Of a stretch of 47,709 nucleotides of DNA, positions 34,882 through 43,417 are shown in pieces. Position 1 is the first letter of the stretch, and every line of letters begins with the position of its first letter. The notes under the pieces are model-generated. The model did no database searches. It worked only from the letters and a program-made list of their open reading frames with translations, and was not told the origin of the DNA. Position numbers and translations under genes: made by a program. Origin of the DNA: Halobacteriales archaeon QS_6_64_34 (GTDB lineage Archaea; Halobacteriota; Halobacteria; Halobacteriales; Haloarculaceae); contig PXRT01000001.1 in NCBI GenBank assembly GCA_003020925.1, forward strand, positions 102,762 through 150,470. The letters are read 5' to 3'.

Positions 34882-35487
34882 TCACTCGGCCAGCCAGCGC
34901 TCGACGGCGTCGGCCTCGGCCCCGCGCCGATGGATGGTGCCGGCCTCGACGTCCACGACGGTCGAACCGGTCCCGCCGGTCTCGCCGCCGTCCAGCACGA
35001 CGGCTGCCGTCTCGGCGATGGCGTCCAGTTCGTTGACGCTGGTCGCACTCGGATTCCCGGAAATGTTCGCGCTGGTCGCGGTCAGGGGCGCGACCGCTTC
35101 CAGCAGGGCCAGCGCCACGAGATGGTCGGGGACGCGGACGCCGACGCGGGGGGCGCCGTCGGTCAGGGCGTCGGGCACCGACGCGCGGGCCTCGGTGACA
35201 ACGGTGACCGGCCCCGGGAGGAACTCCCGCATGAACCGCTCCTCGCGGTCGGTCGGGTCGACGTAGTCGAGCGCGCGGTCGATGTCGGGCACCGCGAGCG
35301 AGACGGGCTTGTCGCGGGCGCGCCCTTTCGCCTCGAACACCCGCCCGATGGCGTCGGGGTCGGTGGCGTCGGCGGCCAGCCCGTACACCGTCTCGGTCGG
35401 GTAGACCACGAGGTCGCCGTCGTGGATGGCCGCCGCAGCGTCGTCGATATCTCCCGACGCGTCGACAGCGTCGGTATCGTCGCTCAC
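34882..35487 (-). CDS. L-threonylcarbamoyladenylate synthase (Sua5/YrdC family)
   Basis: It makes threonylcarbamoyl-AMP for the t6A37 modification of ANN-decoding tRNAs. 201 residues from the GTG at 35487, whose GTGA overlaps the redoxin stop by four bases. The YrdC core is clear: GDLVVYPTETVYGLAADATD, FEAKGRARDKPVSLAV, GPRVGVRVPDH-like GAPRVGVRVP, and LTATSANISGNPS. No C-terminal Sua5 domain is present, so it is the short YrdC form. The longer frame to 35544 lies inside the redoxin gene. It forms an operon with the redoxin and glutaredoxin-like genes. Confidence 0.9.
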   Translation of the reverse strand: MSDDTDAVDASGDIDDAAAAIHDGDLVVYPTETVYGLAADATDPDAIGRVFEAKGRARDKPVSLAVPDIDRALDYVDPTDREERFMREFLPGPVTVVTEARASVPDALTDGAPRVGVRVPDHLVALALLEAVAPLTATSANISGNPSATSVNELDAIAETAAVVLDGGETGGTGSTVVDVEAGTIHRRGAEADAVERWLAE

Positions 35488-35999
35488 AGCTGGGCTTGGA
35501 CGGCGTCGTAGTCGGGGAAGGCAGGCCACTCCTCGCCGACCCACGCGTACTCGACGGTCCGCTCGGAGTCGAGGACGAAGACGGCGGGCCGGGGCTCGGC
35601 GACGCCGTCCATGCCGTCTAGCGCCATATCGATACCGTAGGCCTCGGCGACGCCGTTTTTCGGGTCCGAGAACAGCCGGGCCTGGCCCTCAATGTCGCGC
35701 TCGTCGAGCAGGTCTCTGTGAGCGTAGGGCGTCGAGATGGAGACGCCGACCAGGGTGGCGTCCCCGTGCCACGCCCGGTCGCGGACCTCGTTCCAGAGAT
35801 AGGTCGCCGGGAACGCGCCGTCCATGGTGTGAAAGAGGACGACGACGGGGTCGTCGCTCTCGGTACACACCTCGGCCAGCGAGGTGTCCTCCCAGTACTC
35901 GCTGTTGACCAGCGGCCGCGTGAAGTCGGGCGCAGTGTCGCCGACCTCGGGATGGTCGGCCGGCCCCAGTTCCACGACGTCGAAATCGAGTTCGGCCAT
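35484..35999 (-). CDS. Redoxin/peroxiredoxin-like protein lacking the peroxidatic cysteine
   Basis: A 171-residue thioredoxin-fold protein of the AhpC/TSA family shape: GDTAPDFTRPL at the N-terminus, DPVVVLFHTMDGAFPATYLWNEVRD, then ATLVGVSISTPYAHRDLLDER and a C-terminal PAVFVLDSERTVEYAWVG. Where peroxiredoxins have P-x3-T/S-x2-C, it has MDGAFPATY and no Cys. The only Cys (SLAEVCTES) is outside the active site. Peroxidase activity is thus unlikely; a structural or partner-binding role is more probable. It overlaps the neighbours by 1 and 4 bases. Confidence 0.8.
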   Translation of the reverse strand: MAELDFDVVELGPADHPEVGDTAPDFTRPLVNSEYWEDTSLAEVCTESDDPVVVLFHTMDGAFPATYLWNEVRDRAWHGDATLVGVSISTPYAHRDLLDERDIEGQARLFSDPKNGVAEAYGIDMALDGMDGVAEPRPAVFVLDSERTVEYAWVGEEWPAFPDYDAVQAQL

Positions 36000-36271
36000 C
36001 AGGCGGCCCCCTCCTCGCTCGTGGCCCCAGAGCCGTACGTCCGCTCCAGATACGCGGCGATGTTTCCGCTCTCGCTCATCGTCACGCCCGTCGCCTCGTC
36101 GACGATGGCTGGGACGGTGCGCTTGCCGGTGAGACGCTTGACCACGTCGCGCTCTGAGTGCATCGGTTCGACGAACCGGGACCGATAGTCGAGACCGAGG
36201 TCCTTGAGGACCCGGACGACCCGCTCACAGAACGGGCAGGCCTGCAGGCGGTAGAGTGTGATATCGCTCAT
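35999..36271 (-). CDS. Glutaredoxin-like / GST N-terminal domain protein
   Basis: A thioredoxin-fold protein of 90 residues starting MSDITLYRLQACPFCERV. The CPFC redox motif is at residues 11-14, TVPAIVD (cis-Pro) and SESGNIAAYLERTY close the fold, all typical of glutaredoxin and GST N-terminal domains. It is probably a thiol-disulfide oxidoreductase. The start at 36271 avoids an unconserved 26-residue extension. The stop overlaps the redoxin start by one base (TGATG), forming a three-gene operon with the redoxin and Sua5. Confidence 0.85.
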   Translation of the reverse strand: MSDITLYRLQACPFCERVVRVLKDLGLDYRSRFVEPMHSERDVVKRLTGKRTVPAIVDEATGVTMSESGNIAAYLERTYGSGATSEEGAA

Positions 36272-36361
36272 ACGGCCGTGCGTACGGGAGAGACGCTGGT
36301 AAGGGCTTTGGGGTGGACCATGGCAAGGCTTAATCCTCGGCGCTGACAACCCCGACCGTTG

Positions 36362-37741
36362 ATGGTCCTACCCATCGCGTTCGACGTACACAGGGCGACA
36401 CTCCAGACCTTCGATGTCGTCGGCGTCGCCGTCCCCGAGAGCGCCGTCTTCGTCGGCGGCATCGCCACGATACTCGTCCTCATTCTCCTCTCGGCGTTCT
36501 TTTCCTCCTCGGAGATTGCCATGTTCTCGCTGCCGGCCCACCGGACGGAGGCGCTGGTCGAGGACGGCGTCCCGGGCTCGCGCACCCTCCAACAACTGAA
36601 AGCCGACCCCCACCGCCTGCTCGTCACTATCCTCGTCGGTAACAACCTCGTCAACATCGCGATGTCCTCCATCGCGACCGGGCTGTTGGGCTTCTATCTC
36701 TCACGGGGCCAGGCCGTGCTGGCGGCGACCTTCGGCATCACCGCTATCGTCCTGCTCTTTGGCGAGAGCGCCCCCAAGAGCTACGCCGTCGAGAACACCG
36801 AGTCGTGGGCGCTGCGCATCGCCACGCCGCTGAAACTGTCCGAGAAGCTCCTGCTCCCGCTCATCCTCTTTTTCGACTACCTGACCCGCGTCGTCAACAG
36901 GATAACCGGCGGCCGGTCGGCCATCGAGACCTCCTACGTCACCCGCGAGGAGATACAGGACATCATCGAGACGGGCGAACGGGAGGGCGTCCTAGACGAG
37001 GAGGAACGCGAGATGCTCCAGCGCACCCTCCGATTCAACGACACTATCGTCAAGGAAGTGATGACTCCGCGCCTGGACATAATCGCCGTCGCCAAGGGCG
37101 CCTCAATCCGCGAGGCCCTCGAGACGGCCATCCAGAGCGGTCACGCCCGGCTCCCCGTCTACGAGGGGAGCCTGGACAACGTCATCGGCGTCGTCCACAT
37201 CCGCGACCTCGTTCGGGACCTCGACTACGGCGAGAAATTCGCCGACGACATCGTCTTAGAGGAGGTCATCGAGCCGACCCTCCACGTCCCCGAGTCCAAG
37301 AACGTCGACGACCTGCTGACCGAGATGCGGGCCGAACGGCTCCACATGGTCATCGTCATCGACGAGTTCGGGACAACGGAGGGGCTCGTGACGATGGAGG
37401 ACCTCACCGAGGAAATCGTCGGCGAGATACTCGAAGGCGAGGAGGAAGAGCCAATCGAGTATCTCGCCGACGACACCGTCACGGTCAAAGGCGAGGTCAA
37501 CATCGAGGAGGTCAACGAGGCCCTGGAGCTCGAACTCCCCGAAGGCGAGGAGTTCGAGACCATCGCTGGCTTCATCTTCAACCGCGCCGGCCGGCTCGTC
37601 GAGGAAGGCGAGACAATCACCTTCGAGAACATCGAGATACGCATCGAGCAGGTCGAGAACACCCGCATCATGAAAGCCCGCATCATCAAGCTCGACACCG
37701 ACAAAGGCGAGGACGAGGCCGAGGAAGCGCCGGCCGAGTGA
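36362..37741 (+). CDS. CNNM/CorC-HlyC family membrane protein with CBS domains
   Basis: 459 residues. After a short hydrophobic N-terminus, the DUF21 transmembrane domain covers about residues 30-200 (AFFSSSEIAMFSLPAHRTEAL, NNLVNIAMSSIATGLLG). Two CBS domains follow (VMTPRLDIIAVAKG.., HIRDLVRDLDY..), then a C-terminal CorC_HlyC domain. Such proteins act in Mg2+/Na+ or Co2+ homeostasis, or as hemolysin-C-like efflux components. The CBS pair probably senses adenine nucleotides. Transported ion not determined. A TTG codon just upstream (36359) is not needed as start. Confidence 0.88.
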   Translation: MVLPIAFDVHRATLQTFDVVGVAVPESAVFVGGIATILVLILLSAFFSSSEIAMFSLPAHRTEALVEDGVPGSRTLQQLKADPHRLLVTILVGNNLVNIAMSSIATGLLGFYLSRGQAVLAATFGITAIVLLFGESAPKSYAVENTESWALRIATPLKLSEKLLLPLILFFDYLTRVVNRITGGRSAIETSYVTREEIQDIIETGEREGVLDEEEREMLQRTLRFNDTIVKEVMTPRLDIIAVAKGASIREALETAIQSGHARLPVYEGSLDNVIGVVHIRDLVRDLDYGEKFADDIVLEEVIEPTLHVPESKNVDDLLTEMRAERLHMVIVIDEFGTTEGLVTMEDLTEEIVGEILEGEEEEPIEYLADDTVTVKGEVNIEEVNEALELELPEGEEFETIAGFIFNRAGRLVEEGETITFENIEIRIEQVENTRIMKARIIKLDTDKGEDEAEEAPAE

Positions 37742-37819
37742 CGCGATACGACTGCTGTTTTGCAGACGAACAGCCGGAACGCTCCACCAGGGAGTTCTCA
37801 ACAGTGCGCCGCGTAGGGC

Positions 37820-39019
37820 TCAAACGAGCGAATCGACGGCGAAGAAGACGCCATACGAGAGCCCAAAGGCGAGCACGAGCGAGCAGAGCCACGCCAGCAC
37901 CGTCTTGCCCATCTTCCCGCGACTGACCTCGCCGTCGCCGGCGGCCGCGCCGGAGCCGACGATGGCCGAGACGATAATCTCGTTGAACGAGACGGGAAGC
38001 CCGAAAAACACGGCCGTCTGTGCGATGATGAAACTCGGGATGAGCGCGGCGATAGAGCGCCGGGGGCCGAGCGAGGAGTAGTCCTGCGCGATGGCCTTTA
38101 TCATCCGGGGGGCGCCGGTCCAGGAGCCGATGAGGAGGCCGACACCGCCAAAGAGGAGGACGCCCGTAATCGGAATGACCGACGCCGGCCCGGAGTCGAG
38201 CAAGGGAAGCAGCGGGCCCAGTGCGAGGCCGACCTGGCTCCCGCCGGCCGAAAAGGCGACGAGCCCCCCGAGTACGAGCAGGAAGTGACGCTGGCCGGCT
38301 GCGGGGTCGGCCCGGACGTCCCGGTAGAGGAGCCCGGCGCCGACCAGCGCCCCGAGCAGCGTGACGGCGGCGATGGTCGGCAGTATCGGCGTTCCGAGGG
38401 TCCGCCCGGTCGCTCGCGCGACCGAGGCCTGCTCGGAGCCGGGCGCGAGCAGGACGAAACGGACGTTCGCGAGCAGCGCGGCGACCAGCCCGCCCAGCAG
38501 GGGGACGGCGACGTCCTCTGGAACCGACTCGTTGCGCAGCAGCGAGGCCGTCGCGTAGGCGATGGCGCCACCGACGAAGGGGACCGCGACCCACAGCGAG
38601 GCGATTTCGACGTACTTGGCCGTCGCCGGCTGGCCGCCCATCGCCAGCCCGACGCCGACGACGGCGCCGGTGACGGTAAAGGCCGTCGCGATGGGGTAGC
38701 CCGTGAAGATACCAAAGGCCACGAGCAGGGCCGCCGTCACCAAGGCCACGATGGCCGCTATCGCGGAGAGGCCGCCGCCGTCGGGGAAGAGGACGAGACC
38801 GCCACCGACGGTCTCGGTGACGTTTGCCCCCTGTAACACCGCGCCGGCCAGTCCGAGGATGCCGACGAAAAAGCCCGCCCGCATCACGGATATCGCGTTG
38901 GCGCCGACCGCCGGGGCAAACGGCGTCGACCCCGACGACCCCGCACCGATGGCCCACGCCATGAACAGACTCGCCGCCGACGCCACGATGAGCGTCACCA
39001 GTACACTCGTCGCTCCCAT
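37820..39019 (-). CDS. Inorganic phosphate transporter, PiT family
   Basis: A membrane protein of 399 residues with ten or more helices that imports phosphate with H+ or Na+. The repeated PiT signatures are FAPAVGANAISVMRAGFFVG near the N-terminus and a C-terminal copy (SFNEIIVSAIVGSGAA). PVSFNEIIVSA and GSWTGAPRMIKAIAQDYSSLGP are characteristic. A large loop sits between the halves. It has no regulator next to it (no PhoU). It is monocistronic and convergent with the CNNM gene. Confidence 0.9.
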   Translation of the reverse strand: MGATSVLVTLIVASAASLFMAWAIGAGSSGSTPFAPAVGANAISVMRAGFFVGILGLAGAVLQGANVTETVGGGLVLFPDGGGLSAIAAIVALVTAALLVAFGIFTGYPIATAFTVTGAVVGVGLAMGGQPATAKYVEIASLWVAVPFVGGAIAYATASLLRNESVPEDVAVPLLGGLVAALLANVRFVLLAPGSEQASVARATGRTLGTPILPTIAAVTLLGALVGAGLLYRDVRADPAAGQRHFLLVLGGLVAFSAGGSQVGLALGPLLPLLDSGPASVIPITGVLLFGGVGLLIGSWTGAPRMIKAIAQDYSSLGPRRSIAALIPSFIIAQTAVFFGLPVSFNEIIVSAIVGSGAAAGDGEVSRGKMGKTVLAWLCSLVLAFGLSYGVFFAVDSLV

Positions 39020-39152
39020 CTACACCGCCGTTTGTACTACCCTGCAATGAGGGTACCGTTCGCAGTATGGGCTATCTCCACACGAAGGGAAGGGGGTTTG
39101 TACGCACTGTCATACCGTGGTCACGACCGGGACCGCTCGCACGGAGGCGAGC

Positions 39153-39854
39153 TCAGTTGGTTTTCGCGTCCGTCTTCTCACCCGGCTCGGTCGCCTCGAC
39201 GCCCTCGGCGGCCTCGACGGCCTCGGTCACCTTCTCGGTGTCGACGTGCCAGCGGTCGACGTCCGAATCGTAGTCGGCCAGCCGGTTCGAGACGCGCACT
39301 TTCAGGTCGTCGTCGTTGATGTTGACCTCGAAGACGTATTCTGGGGCCGCCTCGTCGCCGATGCGCCGGAGGTTGGCGCTGACGAGGGCGTTGTCGAAGT
39401 AGTAGGGGGCAATCTGTGTCATCACGTTCCGATAGACGGTGTCCTCGACCTTGCGCAGGGCCTTCCGGCCCGCCGAGTCGGCCGCGCGGGCGACGTAGTC
39501 GACGGACTCGCCCCACTTGTCGATGGCCTCGTCGGGTTCGTCGAGGTTCTCGTAGGACTCGGTGAGTTTCTCGCCGGCTTTCTGGAGGTCCTCGTCGGGC
39601 TCCTTGCCGGCCTGCTCGCCTTTCCCCTCGTCCACGCTCGCCTGTTCGGCCGTCTTCTCGTTTACGTCCTCGTCGAGTCGCTCGTGGCTCTTTGGCCGCC
39701 ACTCGTCGAACTCGTCGAGGGCGTCGTCGATGTCGGTCTCGGCGTCGGTAAGCACCTCCTTCAGTGCCTGTGTGATACGCTCGCCGTGCTCGACGACGTC
39801 TACCCAGCCGCCGTGTGTCTTGAATCCCGAGACGCTCTCTTCGATATCTGCCAT
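39153..39854 (-). CDS. DUF5828-like haloarchaeal protein
   Basis: An acidic cytoplasmic protein of 233 residues, starting MADIEESVSGFKTHGGW and matching the recalled DUF5828 family. The middle is highly helical and rich in Glu, Lys and Asp (about 45-130), probably coiled coil. The C-terminal part (YYFDNALVSANLRRIGDEA, then VFEVNINDDDLKVRVSNRLADYD) looks like a folded alpha/beta domain, and the last 30 residues are a low-complexity acidic tail. No function is known. It stands alone. Confidence 0.65.
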   Translation of the reverse strand: MADIEESVSGFKTHGGWVDVVEHGERITQALKEVLTDAETDIDDALDEFDEWRPKSHERLDEDVNEKTAEQASVDEGKGEQAGKEPDEDLQKAGEKLTESYENLDEPDEAIDKWGESVDYVARAADSAGRKALRKVEDTVYRNVMTQIAPYYFDNALVSANLRRIGDEAAPEYVFEVNINDDDLKVRVSNRLADYDSDVDRWHVDTEKVTEAVEAAEGVEATEPGEKTDAKTN

Positions 39855-39959
39855 TGTAGAAAGTCGGGCCGTGTGGCGGGTAGTTGACGCTGAGACTGGT
39901 TAAGCGTTTCCGCCAACCGGTTGTACCCCTTTTCCGTCTCGCCCGCGTAGGGGGTCACG

Positions 39960-40652
39960 ATGCCATCCGCACTGTTCGTCGTCAGCGAAGAGGGGTACTG
40001 GGGCGAGGAATGTATCGAGCCGCTCACCACACTCACCGAGGCGGGCGTCGACATCGAGGTCGCGACACCGAGCGGGTCGCCGCCGGTCATCGACGAGCGC
40101 TCCGTCGACCCCGAAGAGGTCGGCGAGGAGACCGCCGAACACGTGATGGACGTCCACGAGAGCGACGAGCGTCTCGACGACCCCTCCCCGGTCGCACAGG
40201 TCGATGCGGTCGACTACGACGCCGTCGTCTTCCCCGGCGGCCACGGCACCGAGTGGGACGTCAACCAGGACCGTGACGCACGCCGGCTCCTGCGGGACGC
40301 CGTCGCGGGCGAGGACGGGACGGCCCTGGTCGTCTGTCACGCCGTCGGGATTCTGGCGTTTACCCGAGAGAGCACCGGCGACTTCCTCGTCGACGGCCGC
40401 TCCGTCACTGGGTTCCCCAACGAGTGGGAGGAGGGCATCGTCGACGACAACGGCGTCATGCCCGACGGCCGCAAACTCCCCTACTGGGTCGAGGACGAAC
40501 TCATCGCCGCCGGCGCCGACTGGGACGCCGAACTCGACGACGACACCAGCGTCACCGTCGACGGCGACCTCATCACGGCCCGGGGTCCGCCCTCCTCGGC
40601 CGAGGCCGCACGGACGCTGCTCGAAGAACTCGGCGTCGCCGTCCCGAACTGA
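39960..40652 (+). CDS. DJ-1/PfpI family protein (Hsp31-like)
   Basis: A class I glutamine-amidotransferase-like protein of 230 residues. The nucleophile elbow is VVCHAVGIL (Cys at about residue 124), VVFPGGHGTEWD precedes it, and the Glu near the N-terminus (SEEGYWGEECIEPL) is as in Hsp31/PfpI proteins. The family includes glyoxalase III, deglycase-like and chaperone activities, and the biological one here cannot be read from sequence. It is monocistronic with a TATA-poor upstream region. Confidence 0.85.
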   Translation: MPSALFVVSEEGYWGEECIEPLTTLTEAGVDIEVATPSGSPPVIDERSVDPEEVGEETAEHVMDVHESDERLDDPSPVAQVDAVDYDAVVFPGGHGTEWDVNQDRDARRLLRDAVAGEDGTALVVCHAVGILAFTRESTGDFLVDGRSVTGFPNEWEEGIVDDNGVMPDGRKLPYWVEDELIAAGADWDAELDDDTSVTVDGDLITARGPPSSAEAARTLLEELGVAVPN

Positions 40653-40755
40653 GCCACAGCCCCGTTTTCGGCGGCGGTAGGTGGTTCGTTAGTTCTCTCA
40701 GCACGCCCATAACCACATTCTAATTAACATATTCTAACAGGAACGTACGTAGCGT

Positions 40756-40889
40756 ATGGTAAACGACCCCACACGGCGGCGATTCATTCAGACGGCGAGC
40801 ATCGCGGGCGCAGTCGCGCTCGCAGGGTGTGACGGAAACGGGGCCGGACGGCGACCGAGGACGCGACCGGAGCGGCCGAACCGGCCTGA
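40756..40889 (+). pseudogene. Truncated Tat-lipoprotein gene with a probable single-base frameshift
   Basis: It begins with a good Tat lipoprotein signal (TRRRFIQTASIAGAVALAGC, residues 6-25). After the lipobox the frame turns into Arg/Pro-rich sequence and runs into upp. In the adjacent frame the DNA gives TATEDATGAAEPA and a TGA at 40887-40889, which looks like a normal haloarchaeal lipoprotein linker. A one-base indel near 40840-40850 would restore a protein of about 43 residues. Either a very short lipoprotein gene was broken, or this is the stub of a larger lost gene. An ATTCTAA direct repeat (40717, 40731) lies upstream. Confidence 0.5.
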
Positions 40890-40921
40890 CCGTTTAACAC
40901 GACGCCAGCCGACACTCCGGT

Positions 40922-41599
40922 ATGGCACTCGAACAGCGTGGTGACGCCGCACTCGTCACGCACGCGCTCGCGAAAGACGAACTCTCCCGCCTGCGCGAGA
41001 AGGACACCGAACAGGTCGAGTTCCGGAAAGGGCTGGTCCGGCTGGGGCGGCTCTGTGGCTACGAGATTATCGACGGGCGCATGGAGACCGAGTACGTCGA
41101 AATCGGGACGCCCCTGACGACGACGATGGGCGAGCGCGTGACGGGGCTGGACGACGTGGTCATCGTCAACGTCCTCCGGGCGGCGACGCCCTTCGTCGAG
41201 GGGCTCCTGAAGGCGTTTCCCCGGGCCCGCCAGGGCGTCATCTCGGCCAGCCGGGACGAGTCCGCCGGGATGGACGACGACGGCGAGTTCCCCATCTCCG
41301 TCGACTACGTGAAACTCCCCGACATCGCGGCCGGCGACACCGTCATCGTCGCCGACCCGATGCTGGCGACGGGGTCGACGATGTCGGCCGTGCTCTCTCA
41401 CATCACCGACCAGGGGGCCGACCCCGAGCATCTCATCGTTCTCTCGGCGGTGGCGGCCCCGCCGGGTATCGTTCGTGTCTCGGAGTCGTTCCCCGACGTC
41501 GACCTGCTGACCGTCGCTATCGACGACGAACTCAACGAGGAGGGGTTCATCGTCCCGGGGCTGGGCGACGCCGGGGACCGAGCGTTCCGGACGACCTGA
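40922..41599 (+). CDS. upp: Uracil phosphoribosyltransferase
   Basis: Salvage enzyme turning uracil and PRPP into UMP. 225 residues with the PRPP-binding loop [17 protein letters not shown], the [11 protein letters not shown]-terminal segment, [15 protein letters not shown], and the C-terminal uracil-site [15 protein letters not shown]. It is a standard length for archaeal UPRT. The start codon is ATG at 40922. A terminator-like structure follows the gene before the convergent ferredoxin gene. Confidence 0.95.
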   Translation: MALEQRGDAALVTHALAKDELSRLREKDTEQVEFRKGLVRLGRLCGYEIIDGRMETEYVEIGTPLTTTMGERVTGLDDVVIVNVLRAATPFVEGLLKAFPRARQGVISASRDESAGMDDDGEFPISVDYVKLPDIAAGDTVIVADPMLATGSTMSAVLSHITDQGADPEHLIVLSAVAAPPGIVRVSESFPDVDLLTVAIDDELNEEGFIVPGLGDAGDRAFRTT

Positions 41600-41629
41600 C
41601 ATGGGGACGAGTCGAAAGGGGCTTTACGT

Positions 41630-41692
41630 GGGTCCGGCTATGAGGGATATCTCGAGCGGGTGAATCACCCTTCCCCCGGACCCCCCTTTTTT
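41630..41692 (+). terminator. Composite hairpin and T-run after upp
   Basis: GGGTCCGG (41630-41637) pairs with CCGGACCC (41676-41683) around an inner GGGTG-AAT-CACCC hairpin. TTTTTT (41687-41692) follows. It lies in the gap between convergent upp and the ferredoxin gene, and its T-run orientation suits the plus strand. Confidence 0.6.
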
Positions 41693-41705
41693 CCGCTGGA
41701 AACCG

Positions 41706-42119
41706 CTAGACAGCGACGGTTTCTTGTTCCACCTGAAATGGGTTTCCGAGGGTCGATAGACCGGTCAGCGGTCGATATCGGCACGGCCGCTGGTCGCGCT
41801 CCCGACTGCCCCACACGCGCTTATCAAGCAACTGAACACGCATCCCGTCGCGGACCCGGAGCTGACAGGACAGGCGCGGATAGCCAACGCGGTCGGCCAG
41901 GTCATCGTGCCAGTGGTCTGGGTCGGAGGGGTCGGCCAGCCGGACGCCACAGGTCGCACAGAGCCCGTTCCCGCCGCAGTTGAGTCGGCGGGCGTAGCGG
42001 CCATGCGGCGAGCGGTCGGCATCAAGCAGGACATCACGGAGCACAGCGCCCGCCGGTGCGGTCAGCTCTCGCTGCTCGCCGTCGGGCGTCTCGACGGTGA
42101 TAGTGACGGGGTGGGACAT
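41706..42119 (-). CDS. 2Fe-2S ferredoxin-like protein
   Basis: A plant-type ferredoxin domain protein of 137 residues. The cluster ligands are in RLNCGGNGLCATCGVRL (C-x5-C-x2-C) and the fourth in RLSCQLRV. The chain continues about 40 residues past the domain with an Arg-rich region. It may deliver electrons in the cytoplasm. Its start codon overlaps the ACT regulator stop by one base, so the two form a translationally coupled pair. A partner enzyme is not evident nearby. Confidence 0.85.
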   Translation of the reverse strand: MSHPVTITVETPDGEQRELTAPAGAVLRDVLLDADRSPHGRYARRLNCGGNGLCATCGVRLADPSDPDHWHDDLADRVGYPRLSCQLRVRDGMRVQLLDKRVWGSRERDQRPCRYRPLTGLSTLGNPFQVEQETVAV

Positions 42120-42622
42120 CAGGCCAGTTCGATGGTCCGGACGAACGGCATCTCGCGGAGTTCGTTGATGAGTTCGCCGGGCAAGGCCTCGTCGGTGATG
42201 ACGTACAGTCTGGGGTCGTCGGTGAACTCCGGGTCCTCCGAGAGGACCTGTCGGAGAGAGATACCCCGCTCGGCGATGGCCGCAGTCACCTGCGAGACGA
42301 TGCCGGACTCGTCGGCCGCGCGCACGGAGATGGTAATAGCGGTGAGGTCGAGCACCGGCGCGAGGTCGAGCAGACTGGGAACGGCGGAGATGTTGCGGAA
42401 GATGCGCCGCAGTTCGTCGTCATCGAGGATGGCGTCCGTCGTCGCGTTGACGACCCGGCGGTCGACGCCGACCTCGCGGGCGATACCCGTGTTGGGTATC
42501 TCGATACCGCCCGAGACCACCCGCCCCTCGTCGTTGACCGAGAACCCCCGTTCGAGCAGCAGGCGGATGACGCTCTGCTGACCCGGGGAGTCCGCGAACT
42601 TCTCCATAATCTCGTCGAACAT
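42119..42622 (-). CDS. ACT-domain regulator of amino acid metabolism (COG2150-like)
   Basis: 167 residues. The N-terminal half is HTH-like (VIRLLLERGFSVNDEGRVV, IPNTGIAREVGVDRRVVNATT), and the C-terminal half is an ACT domain (AITISVRAADESGIVSQVTAAIAERGISLRQVL). This fits archaeal predicted regulators of amino acid metabolism. It is followed by the ferredoxin gene with a one-base overlap. The ligand is unknown; amino acid sensing is the family expectation. Confidence 0.78.
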   Translation of the reverse strand: MFDEIMEKFADSPGQQSVIRLLLERGFSVNDEGRVVSGGIEIPNTGIAREVGVDRRVVNATTDAILDDDELRRIFRNISAVPSLLDLAPVLDLTAITISVRAADESGIVSQVTAAIAERGISLRQVLSEDPEFTDDPRLYVITDEALPGELINELREMPFVRTIELA

Positions 42623-42700
42623 GGCGATAGCAACGGTAGCCTCGGTTAAGAGGCTCCCGTCTACCGAAGGCGGCGTGTCAGCGGTCCCCGGGGGGTGGGT

Positions 42701-43288
42701 TCACAGCTCGCCTTTCGTGCTCGCGACGTCGCTGCGGCGTTCGTCGATGCGGGTTGCGTCGTCCAGCGCACGCGCCAGCCCTTTGAACAGGGCCTCTATC
42801 TCGTGGTGGGCGTTCTCGCCGGAGACGCTACAGTGCAGCGTCAGCCCGGCGTTCATCGAGAGCGAGCGCCCGAAGTGAGCGGCCATGTCGCTGGTCATCC
42901 CGCCGACCTCGGCCTGGGAGAACTCGCCCTCGAAGTCGTAGTAGGGCCGCCCGGAGACGTCGACGACGACGCTCGCGACGGCCTCGTCCAGGGGGACCGT
43001 CCGGTCGGCAAAGCGGACGATACCGCGTTTCTCGCCCAGCGCCTCGTCGAACGCCTCGCCCAGCGTGATTGCCACGTCCTCGACGGTGTGGTGGTCGTCG
43101 ATATCCAGGTCGCCGTCACACTGGACCGTGAGGTCGAACAGGCCGTGCGTCGAGAACGAGTCCAGCATGTGGTCGAAGAAGCCGATGCCAGTGTCGACGG
43201 TCGAGTCTCCGTCGCCGTCGACATCCAGCGTCACCTCGATGTCCGTCTCGGCCGTTGCCCGGGTGACGGCCGCCGTGCGGTCGGTCAT
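42701..43288 (-). CDS. hisB: Imidazoleglycerol-phosphate dehydratase
   Basis: Sixth step of histidine synthesis. 195 residues, the usual single-function length. Metal-site motifs are [14 protein letters not shown] and [21 protein letters not shown] (first half) and their counterparts [18 protein letters not shown] and [19 protein letters not shown]. No phosphatase domain is fused, unlike enteric HisB. No other his gene is nearby, so histidine genes are scattered as in other haloarchaea. Confidence 0.95.
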   Translation of the reverse strand: MTDRTAAVTRATAETDIEVTLDVDGDGDSTVDTGIGFFDHMLDSFSTHGLFDLTVQCDGDLDIDDHHTVEDVAITLGEAFDEALGEKRGIVRFADRTVPLDEAVASVVVDVSGRPYYDFEGEFSQAEVGGMTSDMAAHFGRSLSMNAGLTLHCSVSGENAHHEIEALFKGLARALDDATRIDERRSDVASTKGEL

Positions 43289-43417
43289 ACTCCTACGCTC
43301 GCGGGCCGGCTATTTGGGGGTTTTGTCCGCCGGGACCAACGGCTGACCAGGAGACGGACAGAACGCTCTCGTTCAGTCCCCGCCTCGCCGGTCGACGACG
43401 CGCCGGCGGACGCTGGG

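Noticed and set aside
37754..37774. GCTGTT / AACAGC hairpin after the CNNM gene
   Set aside because: A six-base stem with a nine-base loop and no T-run is too weak to call a terminator.
36805..37926. Long plus-strand ORF of 373 codons overlapping the CNNM/CorC gene
   Set aside because: Arg/Gly/Pro-rich composition with no motif, and it lies in another frame of a clearly conserved gene. This is the normal shadow of high-GC coding DNA.
37686..39047. Minus-strand ORF of 453 codons over the PiT gene
   Set aside because: Arg/Gly-rich shadow without membrane helices, while the other frame carries PiT signatures.
40717..40737. ATTCTAA direct repeat before the Tat stub
   Set aside because: Two seven-base AT-rich copies can arise by chance in promoter DNA and no palindrome or conservation supports an operator.
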